Position numbers and translations under genes: made by a program. A stretch of 64,000 bases of DNA, taken from assembly GCA_028691835.1 (NCBI GenBank), contig JAQUYN010000003.1:1-64000 (forward strand). The letters run 5' to 3'. Below, piece by piece: positions 56,031-64,000 of the stretch. Source of the stretch: Alphaproteobacteria bacterium (GTDB lineage: Bacteria > Pseudomonadota > Alphaproteobacteria > UBA9219). Numbering within the stretch: position 1 is the first letter of the stretch; the number at the start of each line of letters is the position of its first letter. The notes under the pieces were generated by a model. The model ran no database searches, had not been told where the DNA came from, and saw only the letters and a list, made by a program, of their open reading frames with translations.

Positions 56031-56120
56031 AAATGGGATCCCAGCCTTCACTGGGATGACGGTTCGAGTGGCAATGTTCGCCGCTTTACGTCATGCCAGC
56101 GAAGGCTGGCATCCCATTTA
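56031..56120. repeat. Two ATGCCAGCGAAGG-type hairpins downstream of rpsO
   Basis: GGGATCCCAGCCTTCACTGG at the left is a mutated unit and ATGCCAGCGAAGGCTGGCAT at 56094-56113 an intact one; AAATGGGAT and ATCCCATTT bound the pair, as at 3544-3667. It lies between rpsO and the GNAT gene. Confidence 0.8.
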
Positions 56121-56133
56121 ATTTCTTCTTTTC

Positions 56134-56403
56134 TTATTTTCTCAATCCCAATTCGGCGATCAACTTTTCATAGCTGGCCTTCTTGGTCTTTTTCAAATAG
56201 GCGAGCAAACCGCGACGGTTGCTGACCATCATAAGCAAACCACGACGCGAATGGTGATCTTTTTTATTCTTTGCAAAATGTTCCATCAAATCATTGATGC
56301 GGCGCGTAAGGATCGCGATCTGCACTTCGGGCGAACCTGTGTCGCCTTTAACGCGAGCATGGTTGGCAATAAGGGCCTGCTTTTGAGCTTTGTTCATCGA
56401 CAT
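56134..56403 (-). CDS. rpsO: 30S ribosomal protein S15
   Basis: The 89-residue S15 binds the central domain of 16S rRNA. It has the signature [20 protein letters not shown] followed by [18 protein letters not shown]. Exact family length. It follows truB by 17 bases; next in the usual order is pnp, here displaced by a GNAT gene. Confidence 0.98.
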   Translation of the reverse strand: MSMNKAQKQALIANHARVKGDTGSPEVQIAILTRRINDLMEHFAKNKKDHHSRRGLLMMVSNRRGLLAYLKKTKKASYEKLIAELGLRK

Positions 56404-56420
56404 CGTGTACTCCTATAAAT

Positions 56421-57335
56421 CTAGAATGTGAATCCGCGCACCACGACGAGCGATCCGTTTCGAACCTCGACCAACGCGACGGGAGTTCCTTGATGCGTAG
56501 CCAGAATAACTGGTTGATCCATCAAAAACAACTGATCCGCCCGAAGGAGAAGACTTTGTCCAGAACGCAAACGCTGCGCTTCGCTCGCGGTAAGAATCAA
56601 ACCCGGGATGTCGTCCAGCGCCGATCCAATCGCAAGCAATGCCGTTTGGGCGTCGCCGTTATGCGACAATTCCTCCAGTTTATCTAGTGAAATCGCACTT
56701 TCAAGGCCAAAAGGCCCCACTTTTGTCCGCCGCAAGGCCCCAACATACCCAAAAGTCCCCACCTTCAACGCTAAATCGCGGGCCAAAGACCGCACATAGG
56801 TCCCCTTGCCGCACTGGACCCGAAAATCGGCCCGATCCGGCGAAGGCATAGCCAAAAGCTCGAATTCATCAATTCGCACTCGTCTCGACTTCATTTCGAG
56901 AGGCTTTCCAGCGCGAGCCAGATCATAGGCCCTCTGCCCGTCAATCTTGATCGCTGAAAAGGTCGGCGGCGTTTGATCGACTTCACCTAAAAACTGAGGA
57001 AGCGCGGAAAGAATTTCTTTTTCCGTTGGGCGATAAGAACTTGAGGCCATAACCTCACCTTGCGCATCATCTGTCGTGCGCTGCTCGCCCCAGAAAACCG
57101 AGAACAAATATTCCTTCTCGCCGTCCATCACATAGGGAACGAGCTTCGTCGCCTCACCAAAAGCCAAGGGCAAAATCCCGCTGGCCAAGGGATCAAGCGT
57201 CCCACCATGGCCGACCTTCTTGCCGCCGATGAACTTACGCGCCCGCCCCAAAGCTTGCGTCGAGGTCAGGCCCAACGGCTTATCAAGAATAAGCCAGCCA
57301 TGAAGGGTGATATAGGTTTGTTTGTTTGGGTTCAT
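56421..57335 (-). CDS. truB: tRNA pseudouridine(55) synthase
   Basis: The 304-residue enzyme forms pseudouridine 55 in the T loop of tRNAs. Features: LDKPLGLTSTQALGRARKFI, the catalytic Asp motif VGHGGTLDPLASGILPLAFG, ATKLVPYVMDGEKEYLFSVF and RVQCGKGTYVRSLARDLALK. A C-terminal PUA-like part follows. Normal length. Preceded by a nested palindrome that separates it from rbfA. Confidence 0.97.
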   Translation of the reverse strand: MNPNKQTYITLHGWLILDKPLGLTSTQALGRARKFIGGKKVGHGGTLDPLASGILPLAFGEATKLVPYVMDGEKEYLFSVFWGEQRTTDDAQGEVMASSSYRPTEKEILSALPQFLGEVDQTPPTFSAIKIDGQRAYDLARAGKPLEMKSRRVRIDEFELLAMPSPDRADFRVQCGKGTYVRSLARDLALKVGTFGYVGALRRTKVGPFGLESAISLDKLEELSHNGDAQTALLAIGSALDDIPGLILTASEAQRLRSGQSLLLRADQLFLMDQPVILATHQGTPVALVEVRNGSLVVVRGFTF

Positions 57336-57380
57336 GTTCTAAACAAATATGCCTTCAACATTTCAGAAAAACATCTCCAT

Positions 57381-57493
57381 TTGTCATTCCGGGGCGCGCT
57401 TATTAGCGCGAAACCGGAATCCCATTTTCTGTTCTTTTGGGAAGGGAATGGGATTCCGGATCGCCCCGAACAGGGGCGTCCGGAATGACAACG
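57381..57493. repeat. GTCATTCCGG nested palindrome between rbfA and truB
   Basis: TTGTCATTCCGGGGCGCG and GGGGCGTCCGGAATGACAAC are the outer arms; GCGCGCTTATTAGCGCG and CCGGAATCCCATTTTC/AATGGGATTCCGG fold inside. Same family and order of inner units as 34050-34180. Confidence 0.85.
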
Positions 57494-57525
57494 GTATTCA
57501 TCACTCACAATTGAAACGTTCCGCT

Positions 57526-57942
57526 TCACTCTGCATCTGTGATGATATCATAGGGAACTTGATCGCTTTTCAAATCCTTCGCGACTTCCGGCGCATTAAG
57601 CAAACGATCAATATTCGTTGCGTAGGAGAAACTTGTGTCCACCTTAAAATCAATCTTGGGCGTGAGGCGTAAGCGCACCGTCTTGGCAATCTCATGGCGG
57701 AAAAACCCGCCAATTGTGTTGAGGATTTTACGGGTAACATGCGCATCTGCGCCTTCCCCCATCACCGTGAAAAAAGCCGAAGCGTTGCTGAGGTCCGGGC
57801 TGATCTGCACTTCGGAAATCGTCACGATCGGCGGCGTGAACTCACGCGGCCACGGGACATCCCCGCGTTGAAACAGCATCGCAAGCGCATGCCGGATCTC
57901 TTCCCCAACCTTTAACTGTCTTTGTGTTCGCATGAAGCCCAA
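57526..57942 (-). CDS. rbfA: Ribosome-binding factor A
   Basis: The 138-residue KH-like factor helps mature the 5-prime end of 16S rRNA. Features: RQLKVGEEIRHALAMLFQRG, ITISEVQISPDLSNASAFFT and the C-terminal VRLRLTPKIDFKVDTSFSYA. The start is TTG 57942 or ATG 57933; either way it lies inside the last codons of vapC, overlapping by about 22-31 bases. Expression is therefore likely coupled to translation of the inserted toxin gene. Confidence 0.95.
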   Translation of the reverse strand: MGFMRTQRQLKVGEEIRHALAMLFQRGDVPWPREFTPPIVTISEVQISPDLSNASAFFTVMGEGADAHVTRKILNTIGGFFRHEIAKTVRLRLTPKIDFKVDTSFSYATNIDRLLNAPEVAKDLKSDQVPYDIITDAE

Positions 57943-58325
57943 TCCACCTTTTCGATATCCGTTTTGTCAAAATCATCACCCTTATACAATAAGAGGTCGC
58001 CCATTTCCTTGGCAACGGCATAAGATATGCAGTCCCCAAAGTTCAACTTGGCTGGATGATTACCGCGTCCATATTTTTGAAAAGCTATCGTCGCCAACAA
58101 GACATGCTTATGCGTGAAAGGAAAAACGTCAATCTCGCTTATGGACATCAGTTTATACAAATCCGCCAAGCCGCCATCGCCCCGACGCGCGTAAATAACC
58201 ATGCTTGCCTCAAACAAGGTCGGCGCGGCAATTTGGCACTCATGTTTCGACAGGCACGCCAAAAACGCGCCAGCCTCAGGCTCTTTTTGTAAAATGGCAA
58301 TCAATGCCGAACTGTCAATAATCAT
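57912..58325 (-). CDS. vapC: VapC-type PIN-domain toxin
   Basis: A 137-residue PIN-domain ribonuclease of the VapC type. The acidic residues are in MIIDSSALIAIL (Asp4), TLFEASMVIYAR (Glu), and LNFGDCISYAVAKE with LLYKGDDFDKTDI (two Asp). VapC toxins cut initiator tRNA or rRNA loops. It overlaps the vapB stop by 4 bases and its own end overlaps the rbfA start. It is an insertion between infB and rbfA. Confidence 0.92.
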   Translation of the reverse strand: MIIDSSALIAILQKEPEAGAFLACLSKHECQIAAPTLFEASMVIYARRGDGGLADLYKLMSISEIDVFPFTHKHVLLATIAFQKYGRGNHPAKLNFGDCISYAVAKEMGDLLLYKGDDFDKTDIEKVDWASCEHKDS

Positions 58326-58591
58326 AGGGTCGGAGCCCCATGCTCATCATACCCAAGAATCTCGTCCTCACTTCGCGTATCCAACAGGGGCAAAGAAGAG
58401 CAATGCCGCGCAATCTCCATGCCTATTTCCACAAGATTTTCGACCTTCCGCGCTTTACGGCGTTCTTCCATAACGCGCATGTTTTCCAAGGCATCAAAAA
58501 CTGTGTGCGTAATCGTCTGCCCACGCATCTTGGCGACCTTGTGCGCCAGTTCCGCCGTTTTCTGGTCTTTAATACTTAATGTCTTGGTCAT
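58322..58591 (-). CDS. vapB: VapB-type antitoxin
   Basis: An 89-residue protein upstream of vapC. N-terminal LSIKDQKTAELAHKVAKMRG and QTITHTVFDALENMRVM form a ribbon-helix-helix or Rv0623-type DNA-binding part; the acidic/flexible C-terminus (LLDTRSEDEILGYDEHGAPT) should block the toxin active site. Start ATG 58591. Such antitoxins repress their own promoter, which must lie in 58592-58690. Confidence 0.85.
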   Translation of the reverse strand: MTKTLSIKDQKTAELAHKVAKMRGQTITHTVFDALENMRVMEERRKARKVENLVEIGMEIARHCSSLPLLDTRSEDEILGYDEHGAPTL

Positions 58592-58694
58592 TTCCAGCCC
58601 CTGCTTTCATCCTAGGAACCTAATTAGGTTGCCTTCATTATAACACAAGGGGGATCAAGAAACAAATAGCAACCCAACATACTGTTTCCTTTTA

Positions 58695-58762
58695 TTATTT
58701 CGTCGTCAAAGCAACCTTGATACCAAGCCCAACCATCAGCGCACCACATGTACGATCAAGCC
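58695..58762 (-). pseudogene. C-terminal remnant of a LysE/RhtB-type exporter gene
   Basis: On the minus strand the frame LDRTCGALMVGLGIKVALTT-K-stop runs directly out of the end of the upstream small gene. It matches the usual last helix and end of LysE/RhtB amino-acid exporters (LDR-x-x-GALhhGLGhxhAL). Nothing else of such a gene is present, so it is a stub left by a deletion or replacement. Recognition is by pattern only. Confidence 0.45.
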
Positions 58763-59103
58763 TTTTTTAAGTCCTCACGCATGGCATCCAATAGCTCCCC
58801 GTGGGCCAAAAATCGGCCATTTCTGTCCTCATTTGTATCAACCATGTTTTGAGCGGCTTTGGACACACGTTCGGAACCAAAAAGCTTACAACGTGTTTGC
58901 CATAGGGCATACGCTTTAGCATTTTCATCTGATGGATAAACCGCTGCGTCATGTAATGATTCCAACAACCCCAAGTATGCTTCGCGCATTTCTTGATAGG
59001 ATCGTTCTTTCACCTTGGTTTTATTTACAAGGAAATGATCCACGATTCCCTTTAGCAAAGAACCTATGCCAAGACCGCCAACTAATGGAAAAAACCAATC
59101 CAT
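58756..59103 (-). CDS. Small membrane-anchored protein of unknown function after infB
   Basis: A 115-residue protein with one N-terminal hydrophobic segment (MDWFFPLVGGLGIGSLLKGI) and a helical cytoplasmic or periplasmic part (KVKERSYQEMREAYLGLLES) ending in DAMREDLKKA. Family unknown. Its start lies 9 bases after the infB stop. Its 3-prime end abuts and overlaps the LysE-type remnant, suggesting it replaced most of that gene. Together with vapBC it separates infB from rbfA. Confidence 0.6.
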   Translation of the reverse strand: MDWFFPLVGGLGIGSLLKGIVDHFLVNKTKVKERSYQEMREAYLGLLESLHDAAVYPSDENAKAYALWQTRCKLFGSERVSKAAQNMVDTNEDRNGRFLAHGELLDAMREDLKKA

Positions 59104-59112
59104 TTTGCCTTC

Positions 59113-61803
59113 TTACAACTGACGGGCGATCTCTTCGATCTCGAAGCATTCGATCACGTCGTCAGCCTGCATGTTGTCATAGTTTTCAAACGCCATGCCG
59201 CATTCAAAGCCTTCGCGGACTTCTTTAACTTCGTCCTTCATGCGTTTGAGCGTTTTCAGCGCGCCTTCATGGATCACAACGTCATCGCGCAGCAAGCGAA
59301 CCTTCGCACCGCGTTTAACGATGCCTTCGGTAATCTTACAACCCGCAACCTTGCCAACCTTGGTGATGTTGAAGACCTGCAAGATCTTAGCATTGCCAAG
59401 GAACTTCTCGCGTAGTTCAGGGGCCAACATGCCCGTCAAAATCTGCTTCACATCGTCGATCACGTTATAAATGATCGAATAGTAGCGAAGCTCAACAGCG
59501 TCGCGTTTGGCAAGCTCACGCGCTTGCGGATTGGCGCGAACGTTAAAGCCGATAATCATGCCGCCCGAAGCATTGGCGAGCGTGACATCCGATTCAGTCA
59601 CAGGACCAACGGCGGCATCAAGCACACGCACCTTCACCTCGGCATTGTCTTCCGACAATTTCACAAGCGCGGTCTTCAACGCTTCGACAGAGCCATGAAC
59701 GTCGGCCTTGATAAGGATAGCAAACTCCTTAGCCGAACCGGCCTTGATGTTTTCCATCATCTGTTCAAGCGTCGAACGCGGCGTTGTGGCCGTGGCCAAA
59801 GCGCGACGGCGGCGCATGCGGAACTCGCTGATTTCACGAGCGCGCGATTCGGATGGCACAACCATCAGCTCATCGCCCGCGACGGGCGTTCCGTTCAAGC
59901 CGATAACCTCAACAGGCATAGCAGGGCCAGCGGCAGGAACATTCTTGCCATGGTCGTTGACAAGGGCGCGAACGCGTCCCCATTCAGCGCCAGCAACAAA
60001 AATGTCGCCAACATGAAGCGTACCACGTTGGATCAGAACCGTCGCGACAGAGCCACGTCCCTTTTCCATCTTGGCTTCGACAATCGCGCCTTCGGCGGGA
60101 CGATCAGGATTGGCCTTAAGATCAAGGATTTCGGCTTGCAACAAGACAGCCTCTTGCAACTTATCAAGACCCGTGCGCTGCTTGGCCGAGATTTCGACCG
60201 ATAGCGTATCGCCGCCCATTTCTTCGACCTGCACATCGTGCGAGAGCAATTCTTGACGCACGCGATCAGGATTAGCCGCAGGCAAATCACACTTATTGAT
60301 GGCAACAATCATCGGGGCTCCGGCGGCCTTGGCATGCCGGATCGCCTCAATTGTTTGAGGCTTAATGCCATCATCTGCCGCAACAACAAGGATCACAATG
60401 TCGGTGACATTCGCGCCGCGAGCGCGCATTTCCGTAAAGGCCGCATGACCCGGCGTATCGATATAAGTGATACGATCAAAGCCATGAATAGGCTCGGCCA
60501 TGACAACTTGATACGCGCCGATGTGCTGCGTAATGCCGCCAGCTTCGCCAGCAACCACATCCGTTTTACGTAACGCATCCAAAAGCGATGTCTTCCCATG
60601 ATCGACGTGCCCCATCACGGTCACAACAGGGGGTCGAGGCAACAATTTCTCCTCGGTATCCTCGATAATCGAAAGACCAGATTCAACATCCGATTCCGCA
60701 ACACGCTTAAAGCGATGGCCAAACTCTGTCGCGACCAACTCGGCCGTATCGGCATCGATGCTTTGCGTAATGGTCGCCATAACGCCCATCTTCATCAAAC
60801 ATTTGATCACGTCAGCGCCACGTTCGGCCATACGATTGGCGAGTTCTTGCACCGTGATAACTTCAGGAATAATCACGTCGCGCACTTGCTTGACGGCTTC
60901 CATCTTTTGCATGGCTTGGCGTTTTTCACGCTCCATACGACGACGCATCGCGGCCACTGAACGATGACGCCCACTGCCCTCTTCACCATCCAAAGCCTGC
61001 TGAACATTGACTTTACCTGTACGGCGACGATCCGTACCGACAGACCCGCGCCGAGGAGCGGCCCGTCCACCCTTGCGATTCCGATCCTCACTTTCGTCTT
61101 CAGATCCAGCCCCACGGCGAATACCAGGAAGAACACGTTCAGCCGCTGTGGCCGCCCCACGTCCGGGCGCTGGCGTTGCTGTTCGCAGCGTTGCAGAGCG
61201 TTCGCTATCGCTTGTGCCGGGGCGCGTCGAAGCCAATTGGCGCGCGCGCTGTTCATCCTCAACCTTACGACGTTCGCCATCCATGCGCTCTTGTTCTTGA
61301 ATCAAACGCAGCTCATCAAGCTCACGTTGACGAAGACGCTCGCGCTCTGTGATGGGAGGGCCTTCAGGAATCGCAGCCTCAAGCGCAGCAATCTCTGCCG
61401 CAATCTTCGCCTCTGATTCTTCAACTTTACGCCGTTGCTCATTCTCAATCACAGCACCACGTAGGGCCCGCATGCGAGATTCACGTTCTTCCTGTGTCAG
61501 CTTGCGGCCAGCAACCACAGGTGCAGCCGGAGCCCCACCAAGCGATATCTTACCCCCCATATCTGCTGTACGGGCTGATGTCATACCAGCTTTGGTTTCG
61601 GTCACCGATGTGGCGGACGCGGCGGCCTCAGACGAACGCTTGCGCTTAACCTCGACAGCGACGGTTTTCGAACGGCCATGAGAAAAACTCTGGCGCACAG
61701 ATCCGGCACCCCCAACCTTGGCCTCTGGGGCCAATGGTTTCTTAAGCTCGAGCTTGGGCTTACCACCAAGACTTAGGACTTTCTTCGGCTCTTGATCAGT
61801 CAT
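59113..61803 (-). CDS. infB: Translation initiation factor IF-2
   Basis: The 896-residue GTPase brings initiator tRNA to the ribosome. A charged, coiled-coil-rich N-terminus (residues 1-310, with [20 protein letters not shown]) precedes the G domain: GHVDHGKT (398-405), DTPGH (449-453), NKCD (503-506); then beta-barrel domains and the fMet-tRNA-binding C-terminus ([40 protein letters not shown]). It overlaps the upstream ylxR gene by 8 bases. Family length is typical for alphaproteobacteria. Confidence 0.98.
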   Translation of the reverse strand: MTDQEPKKVLSLGGKPKLELKKPLAPEAKVGGAGSVRQSFSHGRSKTVAVEVKRKRSSEAAASATSVTETKAGMTSARTADMGGKISLGGAPAAPVVAGRKLTQEERESRMRALRGAVIENEQRRKVEESEAKIAAEIAALEAAIPEGPPITERERLRQRELDELRLIQEQERMDGERRKVEDEQRARQLASTRPGTSDSERSATLRTATPAPGRGAATAAERVLPGIRRGAGSEDESEDRNRKGGRAAPRRGSVGTDRRRTGKVNVQQALDGEEGSGRHRSVAAMRRRMEREKRQAMQKMEAVKQVRDVIIPEVITVQELANRMAERGADVIKCLMKMGVMATITQSIDADTAELVATEFGHRFKRVAESDVESGLSIIEDTEEKLLPRPPVVTVMGHVDHGKTSLLDALRKTDVVAGEAGGITQHIGAYQVVMAEPIHGFDRITYIDTPGHAAFTEMRARGANVTDIVILVVAADDGIKPQTIEAIRHAKAAGAPMIVAINKCDLPAANPDRVRQELLSHDVQVEEMGGDTLSVEISAKQRTGLDKLQEAVLLQAEILDLKANPDRPAEGAIVEAKMEKGRGSVATVLIQRGTLHVGDIFVAGAEWGRVRALVNDHGKNVPAAGPAMPVEVIGLNGTPVAGDELMVVPSESRAREISEFRMRRRRALATATTPRSTLEQMMENIKAGSAKEFAILIKADVHGSVEALKTALVKLSEDNAEVKVRVLDAAVGPVTESDVTLANASGGMIIGFNVRANPQARELAKRDAVELRYYSIIYNVIDDVKQILTGMLAPELREKFLGNAKILQVFNITKVGKVAGCKITEGIVKRGAKVRLLRDDVVIHEGALKTLKRMKDEVKEVREGFECGMAFENYDNMQADDVIECFEIEEIARQL

Positions 61804-62464
61804 GTTCGTCTGCTATCCAGTCTGCGTTTGTTTTATCGTTTGGTTCACTCATCTGTACGGCTCTGACCCCTTGCCAGCGCACGCAGTCACTCTTTAATTT
61901 CTTCGTCAACGGATGGGGCCGAAGCCCCACAGATGCCAAATGCTCGTGCCCTAAGGCCGCGCCAAGCTCTTCCCGCGAAAAACCTGAATCGAGGATATTG
62001 GCCCGCGACAACTTCTTACGGCAATCCCGGCCCGCATCAGAAGCCATCAAAAGAAAGGCCAGTTCATCGTGGGAAAGCGCATGCTCGACCTGGGGTTGGC
62101 CCGTTACAACGGCCCCGGCGCTTCTGGCAAGGCCCAAAAGCTCCAGACACCGACGCGCCAACAACCGCTCCGTCTGCTCAAGAAGATCAGAAGGAACGAC
62201 GGCTTTCGTTTTAGCTGCACGGGAAAACATATTTTTAGCGATAGCCTGAGCCAACAGATCGCGTCGCGCCGAAACCCACAAGCCTCGTCCAGGAAGGCGC
62301 GCCGCAAGATCAGGAAACACGACAGATTCAGGTCCAAGAACGAAACGGATCAACTCATCTTTTGGCTTAATCTCACCCGTAACAAGGCAACGGCGCGCCG
62401 TCGGCGGAATAATTACCGCCGAAACGACCGTTTCGTTGTCTGATGGTGTGAATGCCGTGAGCAT
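61796..62464 (-). CDS. ylxR: YlxR/DUF448 RNA-binding protein fused to an L7Ae-like domain
   Basis: A 222-residue protein with two domains: YlxR-type ([20 protein letters not shown] and [19 protein letters not shown]) and an L7Ae/L30e-like domain ([20 protein letters not shown] followed by [16 protein letters not shown]). This fusion is standard between nusA and infB in alphaproteobacteria; an RNA or transcription-regulator role is assumed. The start is ATG 62464, 29 bases past nusA; upstream codons of the frame are inside nusA. Confidence 0.93.
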   Translation of the reverse strand: MLTAFTPSDNETVVSAVIIPPTARRCLVTGEIKPKDELIRFVLGPESVVFPDLAARLPGRGLWVSARRDLLAQAIAKNMFSRAAKTKAVVPSDLLEQTERLLARRCLELLGLARSAGAVVTGQPQVEHALSHDELAFLLMASDAGRDCRKKLSRANILDSGFSREELGAALGHEHLASVGLRPHPLTKKLKSDCVRWQGVRAVQMSEPNDKTNADWIADEHD

Positions 62465-62493
62465 ATGCGTTCGTTGGACCTCATCTTCTAAGC

Positions 62494-64000
62494 TTAAGCA
62501 GGTGTGTCGGCATCTTCGTCCGCAAACCAATGCGCACGAGCAGCCATAATCACTTCATTAGCACGATTTTCTGTCAGTTCATCTTCACCAACAATTTCGC
62601 GCAGTTCGTCGCCAGCCAAATCGGCAACGTCATCCAAGGTTTTTATGCCTTTTTCACCCAGTTTAACGGCCATTTCGATTGTCATATGGAGCAAGGACAA
62701 CACATCATCGGTGACCCCCAAATCACGGCGCTTGGCCTGAAGCTTCGCAGCTTTCTCAGCCAACCATGCACGAGCGCGTTGCTGCAATTCAGAAGCAACT
62801 TCAATATCAAAGCCTTCGATTTCTGCCAATTCATCAACGGGCGTATCGGCAATCTGCTCAACACGGGTAAACCCTTCGCTGACCAAAAGATGCGCAATCA
62901 CATCATCAACGGACAAAGCTTCGATAAACAGTGTGGTACGAACGCGCAGTTCTTCCTGACGACGCTCGGACTCTTCTTTTTCCGTCAGAATGTCGATATC
63001 CCAGCCCGTCAGCATCGAAGCAAGGCGCACATTTTGGCCGCGACGACCGATGGCCAATGAAAGCTGTTCATCAGGAACGACAACATCCATACGGTTGCTG
63101 TCTTCATCCAAAACAACCTTGGCAACTTCGGCGGGAGCTAACGCGTTCACAACAAACGTGGCGGGGTCCTGCGACCAAGGGATAATGTCAATTTTCTCGC
63201 CCTGAAGCTCGCCCACAACAGCCTGAACGCGGCTTCCCCGCATGCCAACGCATGCGCCGACAGGATCGATGGAGCTGTCATTCGAAATCACGGCGATTTT
63301 CGCACGGCTGCCCGGATCACGAGCGACCGACTTAATCTCGATAATGCCATCATAAATCTCTGGCACTTCTTGCGTGAACAACTTAGCCATAAAGATCGGA
63401 TGGGTGCGCGAGATGAAAATCTGCGGCCCGCGTTGTTCTTCACGTACATCATAGATATAAGCGCGAACGCGGTCACCATTCTTGAAATGCTCGCGAGGCA
63501 GCGATTCGTCACGGCGCAAGATAGCTTCAGCACGCCCCAAATCGATGGTCACGTTGCCATATTCGACGCGCTTGACGATACCGCTAACGATTTCGCCGAC
63601 GCGATCCTTGTATTCGATGAATTGACGGCGACGCTCGGCTTCGCGCACTTTTTGCACGATCACTTGCTTTGCGGCTTGCGCGGCAATGCGGCCCAGATCA
63701 ATCGGAGGAAGATCATCAATGATATATTCACCGATAACGGCATCTGGCTTGCTGCGCTTGGCCGCCTTCAGATTAATTTGCGTATGTTCGTCTTCAATCG
63801 TTTCAACGACCAACAAATAACGCTGCAACTTGCTCTCGCCCGTTTTACGGTCGATCGTTGCGCGAATATCATGTTCATAGCCGTACTTGGCGCGTCCGGC
63901 TTTTTGAATCGCCTGCTCCATCGCTTCCAAAACTTCATCACGCTCGATATTCTTTTCGCGCGCTACGGCATCGGCTACATGCAACAATTCCATCGTCTGA
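62494..64000 (-). CDS. nusA: Transcription termination/antitermination factor NusA (5-prime end probably outside window)
   Basis: At least 499 residues. Order: N-terminal RNA-polymerase-binding domain ([20 protein letters not shown]), S1 ([20 protein letters not shown]), KH1/KH2 ([40 protein letters not shown]), and two C-terminal acidic repeats ([40 protein letters not shown]). The first ATG is at 63993, but relatives have several residues before ELL[10 protein letters not shown] and the frame is open to the window edge, so the start is probably to the right of it. First known gene of the infB-rbfA-rpsO-pnp block. Confidence 0.97.
   Translation of the reverse strand, partial: QTMELLHVADAVAREKNIERDEVLEAMEQAIQKAGRAKYGYEHDIRATIDRKTGESKLQRYLLVVETIEDEHTQINLKAAKRSKPDAVIGEYIIDDLPPIDLGRIAAQAAKQVIVQKVREAERRRQFIEYKDRVGEIVSGIVKRVEYGNVTIDLGRAEAILRRDESLPREHFKNGDRVRAYIYDVREEQRGPQIFISRTHPIFMAKLFTQEVPEIYDGIIEIKSVARDPGSRAKIAVISNDSSIDPVGACVGMRGSRVQAVVGELQGEKIDIIPWSQDPATFVVNALAPAEVAKVVLDEDSNRMDVVVPDEQLSLAIGRRGQNVRLASMLTGWDIDILTEKEESERRQEELRVRTTLFIEALSVDDVIAHLLVSEGFTRVEQIADTPVDELAEIEGFDIEVASELQQRARAWLAEKAAKLQAKRRDLGVTDDVLSLLHMTIEMAVKLGEKGIKTLDDVADLAGDELREIVGEDELTENRANEVIMAARAHWFADEDADTPA

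Noticed and set aside
1-64000. CRISPR array, prophage, integrase or rRNA operon
   Set aside because: No evenly spaced direct repeats, phage structural genes, integrase or rRNA sequence were seen on either strand.

Overview
The window looks like chromosomal DNA of a free-standing alphaproteobacterium of medium GC content. Evidence for the class: the full 14-gene nuo operon runs straight into birA, coaX and rnj; nusA-ylxR-infB-rbfA-truB-rpsO-pnp is present as one block; the ssb/uvrA spacer carries a GTTC-N7-GTTC SOS box, the alphaproteobacterial LexA operator; promoters have TTGAC-type -35 boxes with CTATTT/CTAAAG-like -10 boxes; and there is a 17-kDa-surface-antigen-like lipoprotein. I cannot name an order or species from sequence alone. 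Most genes lie on the minus strand.

Layout. 1-5.3 kb: rpsB, then an accessory stretch with a small secreted protein, two tandem minus-strand genes of unknown function that look like paralogues, a Pro/Gly-rich secreted protein and a periplasmic transglutaminase-like cysteine protease. 5.3-13.6 kb: dnaE with an overlapping HAD phosphatase gene, and divergent ssb/uvrA sharing an SOS box. 13.6-17.3 kb: a membrane protein with eight DnaJ-type CxxC units, an aldo/keto reductase gene broken by one amber codon, a MITE-like element and palindromes. 17.3-23.9 kb: atpH-atpA, closed by a terminator with no atpG behind it, then (upstream) tag, a PNPOx-like protein, rnj, coaX and birA. 23.9-40.2 kb: the nuo operon, transcribed from nuoA (40187) to nuoN (23872), interrupted by GIY-YIG nuclease-like genes and by an unknown 230-codon gene. 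40.2-44.2 kb: tRNA-Asp(GUC), a likely small RNA, gluQRS and an STT3-like membrane glycosyltransferase. 44.2-53.1 kb: a second MITE-like element, formate-THF ligase, an NRAMP-like transporter, a surface lipoprotein, queA, tgt and an isochorismatase-like hydrolase. 53.1-64 kb: the pnp-to-nusA block with four insertions: a GNAT gene, a VapBC toxin-antitoxin pair, an unknown small gene and a LysE-type gene remnant.

How it fits together. The window holds translation and RNA-decay machinery (rpsB, rpsO, infB, rbfA, nusA, pnp, rnj), respiratory complex I, part of ATP synthase and the queuosine pathway. QueA and Tgt make queuosine; GluQRS glutamylates it on tRNA-Asp, whose gene lies next to gluQRS.

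The most striking feature is repeated invasion of essential operons. Two intact GIY-YIG genes and one dead copy sit exactly 13 nt after the stop codons of nuoI, nuoF and nuoC, each followed by a GTCATTCCGG or ATGCCAGCGAAGG palindrome. The same palindromes, without the nuclease, occupy other same-strand gene junctions. This suggests a small nuclease-plus-palindrome module that settles behind stop codons inside operons.
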